Shown here piece after piece: positions 16,625 to 17,819 of a stretch of DNA of 17,819 nt. Position 1 is the first letter of the stretch. Each line of letters opens with the position of its first letter. This DNA comes from Bifidobacterium sp. UBA6881 (GTDB lineage Bacteria > Actinomycetota > Actinomycetes > Actinomycetales > Bifidobacteriaceae). The DNA is taken from the NCBI GenBank assembly GCA_002451435.1, contig DKCF01000076.1, positions 17,824 to 35,642 on the forward strand. Reading direction: 5' to 3'. The notes below the pieces were generated by a model. That model worked only from the letters and a program-made list of their open reading frames with translations. It had not been told where the DNA came from and ran no database searches. A program made the position numbers and the translations under genes.

Positions 16625-17176
16625 ATGAGTGATTTCGGAATGTCCGGCAGCGACCTTGAGGAGATGTATCAGGAGGTCATCCTCGAGGCCGCGAAGCACC
16701 CGCACGGCAAGGAGCATTTCGCTGCCGACCTGGCTCAAGAGGGTGCGCTGAAGAACGTGGATGCAACGGTCCGCGCGACCCATGAGTATTGCACGCCCGG
16801 CGAATCCCACCAATTCAATCCGACATGCGGCGATGAGGCGACCGTGCATGTGGAGGTTTCCGACAGCGAGCCCCACACCATCGAACATGTGATGTGGGAC
16901 GGTCACGGATGCTCCATCTCGCAGGCCAGTCTCTCGGTGATGGTGGATCTTGTGGAAGGAAAGACCGTTGACGAGGCCATGAAACTGGCCGGCACCTTCC
17001 ACAAGCTGATGGAATCACGCGGCAAGGGCCTGAATGACGAGGCCGCCGAGGAGTCCTTGGAGGACGGCATCGTTTTCCAAGGCGTCTCCCAATATCCGAT
17101 GCGCATCAAGTGCGCGTTGCTCGGATGGGAGGGCATGAAGGATTCCGTGGCCAAGGCGTTGGCCGCGAAGGCATGA
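16625..17176 (+). CDS. sufU: Fe-S assembly sulfur-relay protein SufU
   Basis: A 183-aa NifU/IscU-fold protein. Three conserved cysteines are Cys68 in PTCGD (with Asp70), Cys96 in GHGCSISQAS and Cys163 in RIKCALLGW. The insertion between the second and third cysteines is typical of SufU, not IscU. In Bacillus subtilis SufU binds zinc through these residues and takes persulfide from SufS; the same role is expected here. The N-terminus begins a few residues before the usual LEEMYQEVILEAAKHP block. The ATG at 16625 lies five bases after the sufS stop, with AGG at 16621-16623 too close to serve as ribosome binding site; GAGGTTGAG further upstream is more likely. A long hairpin follows the stop. 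Confidence 0.96.
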   Translation: MSDFGMSGSDLEEMYQEVILEAAKHPHGKEHFAADLAQEGALKNVDATVRATHEYCTPGESHQFNPTCGDEATVHVEVSDSEPHTIEHVMWDGHGCSISQASLSVMVDLVEGKTVDEAMKLAGTFHKLMESRGKGLNDEAAEESLEDGIVFQGVSQYPMRIKCALLGWEGMKDSVAKALAAKA

Positions 17177-17182
17177 AATCGC

Positions 17183-17227
17183 CACTGGTGTTTCGACCGT
17201 CGTTCCCCGATGGACGAAACACCGGTG
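17183..17227 (+). terminator. Long hairpin between sufU and the SufT-like gene
   Basis: The outer stem CACTGGTGTTTCG (17183-17195) pairs with CGAAACACCGGTG (17215-17227), 13 bp with one T-G pair. After an A-A mismatch an inner 6-bp stem (17197-17202 with 17208-17213, one G-T) closes a 5-base loop. No U-run follows. It could end or attenuate the sufBDCSU transcript, or protect its 3' end. Confidence 0.45.
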
Positions 17228-17251
17228 ACAAACCTCGCATGACGCGATAAC
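17225..17251 (+). promoter_or_regulatory. Weak candidate promoter of the SufT-like gene
   Basis: GTGACA (17225-17230) is one base off the -35 consensus and overlaps the end of the hairpin. GATAAC (17246-17251) is a four-of-six -10 match with a short 15-base spacer. It would give a leader of about 35 bases. Such matches occur by chance, so this is only a suggestion. Confidence 0.25.
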
Positions 17252-17291
17252 CTACCGACAGTATGACAACGAAACGTTATATGGAGCGATA

Positions 17292-17819
17292 ATGAGCGAT
17301 ACCTTGGTACCCGAGCCTCAGGCTTCGATTTTCGATTCCGTGGCCAAAGCATTGGGCAACGATGAGTCCGCGGCTCGCCGCGTCATGCTCAATCCCAATC
17401 TGGCCAAAGGATTCAAAGATGGCAAGCCGGTGGACACCGAACAGAACGACGATGCGCAGCATGATGCCTGCGGTTGCGGCAACGATGAGGACAACTGCGG
17501 TTGCGCCGATGAGCAAGAGGACGGCATTCCGCTGAAGGCGGTCGATGATATCGGCCGCGCCACGGCGGAAGACGTCAAGGAGGCCTTGCATCAGGTCATC
17601 GATCCCGAGCTCGGCATCGACGTGATCGATTTGGGATTGGTGTACGGCATTGAAATCGACGAGCTCGGCCGTGCGATCATCACCATGACGTTGACCACGC
17701 CGGCATGTCCGTTGACCGATCTTATCGAAGACGAGTGCGCCAGCACTTTGGCGGGCTTGGTCGAGGAATTCCGCATCGACTGGACCTGGCAGCCACGTTG
17801 GACGATGGACAAGATCACT
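17292..17819 (+). CDS. SufT / MIP18-family (DUF59) Fe-S maturation protein, 3' end cut off
   Basis: The open frame runs from ATG 17292 to the window end (176 codons, no stop), so the C-terminus is missing. Residues about 92-176 are a DUF59 (MIP18/PaaD/SufT-like) domain: VKEALHQVIDPELGIDVIDLGLVYG, then TLTTPACPLTD with the conserved Cys139. Proteins of this family at the end of suf operons help mature or deliver Fe-S clusters. Unusually, about 90 residues precede the domain, of which 58-72 form an acidic cysteine cluster CGC-x6-CGC (Cys60, 62, 69, 71) that could bind iron or zinc. The ATG is preceded by TGGAG (17282-17286). A three-codon frame, ATG at 17281 to TAA, ends overlapping this ATG. 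Confidence 0.85.
   Translation, partial: MSDTLVPEPQASIFDSVAKALGNDESAARRVMLNPNLAKGFKDGKPVDTEQNDDAQHDACGCGNDEDNCGCADEQEDGIPLKAVDDIGRATAEDVKEALHQVIDPELGIDVIDLGLVYGIEIDELGRAIITMTLTTPACPLTDLIEDECASTLAGLVEEFRIDWTWQPRWTMDKIT

Noticed and set aside
17281..17292. Three-codon leader frame (ATG GAG CGA TAA) ahead of the SufT-like gene
   Set aside because: It is too short to judge; the overlap with the downstream ATG is most simply the ribosome binding region.

Overview
This window reads as a core chromosomal segment of a high-GC actinomycete, most likely a Bifidobacterium. Four things point there: the gene order alaS-ruvX-mltG-A24 peptidase-aroC-aroK/B-aroQ, which is an actinobacterial arrangement; a fused shikimate kinase/3-dehydroquinate synthase; an actinobacterial suf operon in the order sufB-D-C-S-U-T; and protein sequences that look bifidobacterial to me. 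The genus is inferred from memory of these families, not from a search. There are no rRNA or tRNA genes, insertion sequences, phage genes or CRISPR arrays. No intergenic gap exceeds about 170 bases.

Layout. The window opens with the last 15 codons of a gene that looks like rpsD (30S protein S4), followed by a strong hairpin terminator. Next come a histidine-phosphatase-family enzyme (166-840), two small membrane-anchored proteins that overlap by one base (926-1551), alanyl-tRNA synthetase (1636-4314), the YqgF/RuvX nuclease-fold protein (4325-4798) and the lytic transglycosylase MltG (4795-5979). All of these are on the plus strand. A single minus-strand gene follows, a short prepilin-peptidase-like (A24) membrane protein (5981-6478). 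It is convergent with mltG and divergent from aroC. The shikimate block is aroC, aroKB (fusion) and aroQ (6499-9837), closed by a perfect 14-bp inverted repeat. pyrG (9996-11657) has its own terminator. The SUF iron-sulfur cluster assembly operon runs from about 11827 to the end of the window: sufB, sufD, sufC, sufS, sufU, and then a SufT/MIP18-type DUF59 protein that is cut off by the window end.

How the genes work together. AroB, AroQ, AroK and AroC supply four of the seven steps from DAHP to chorismate. aroE, which sits between mltG and the A24 gene in Mycobacterium tuberculosis, is not here. In the SUF block, SufS removes sulfur from cysteine, SufU accepts and relays it, SufB-C-D is the ATP-driven scaffold, and the SufT-like protein probably helps cluster delivery or maturation. 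AlaS and PyrG are housekeeping enzymes. MltG sets peptidoglycan strand length.

I found no convincing undescribed system. The most interesting items are the Cys-rich N-terminal extension of the SufT-like protein, the orphan inverted A24 peptidase at the site where aroE would be expected, several intergenic hairpins and short repeats, and two conserved small proteins of unknown function upstream of alaS.
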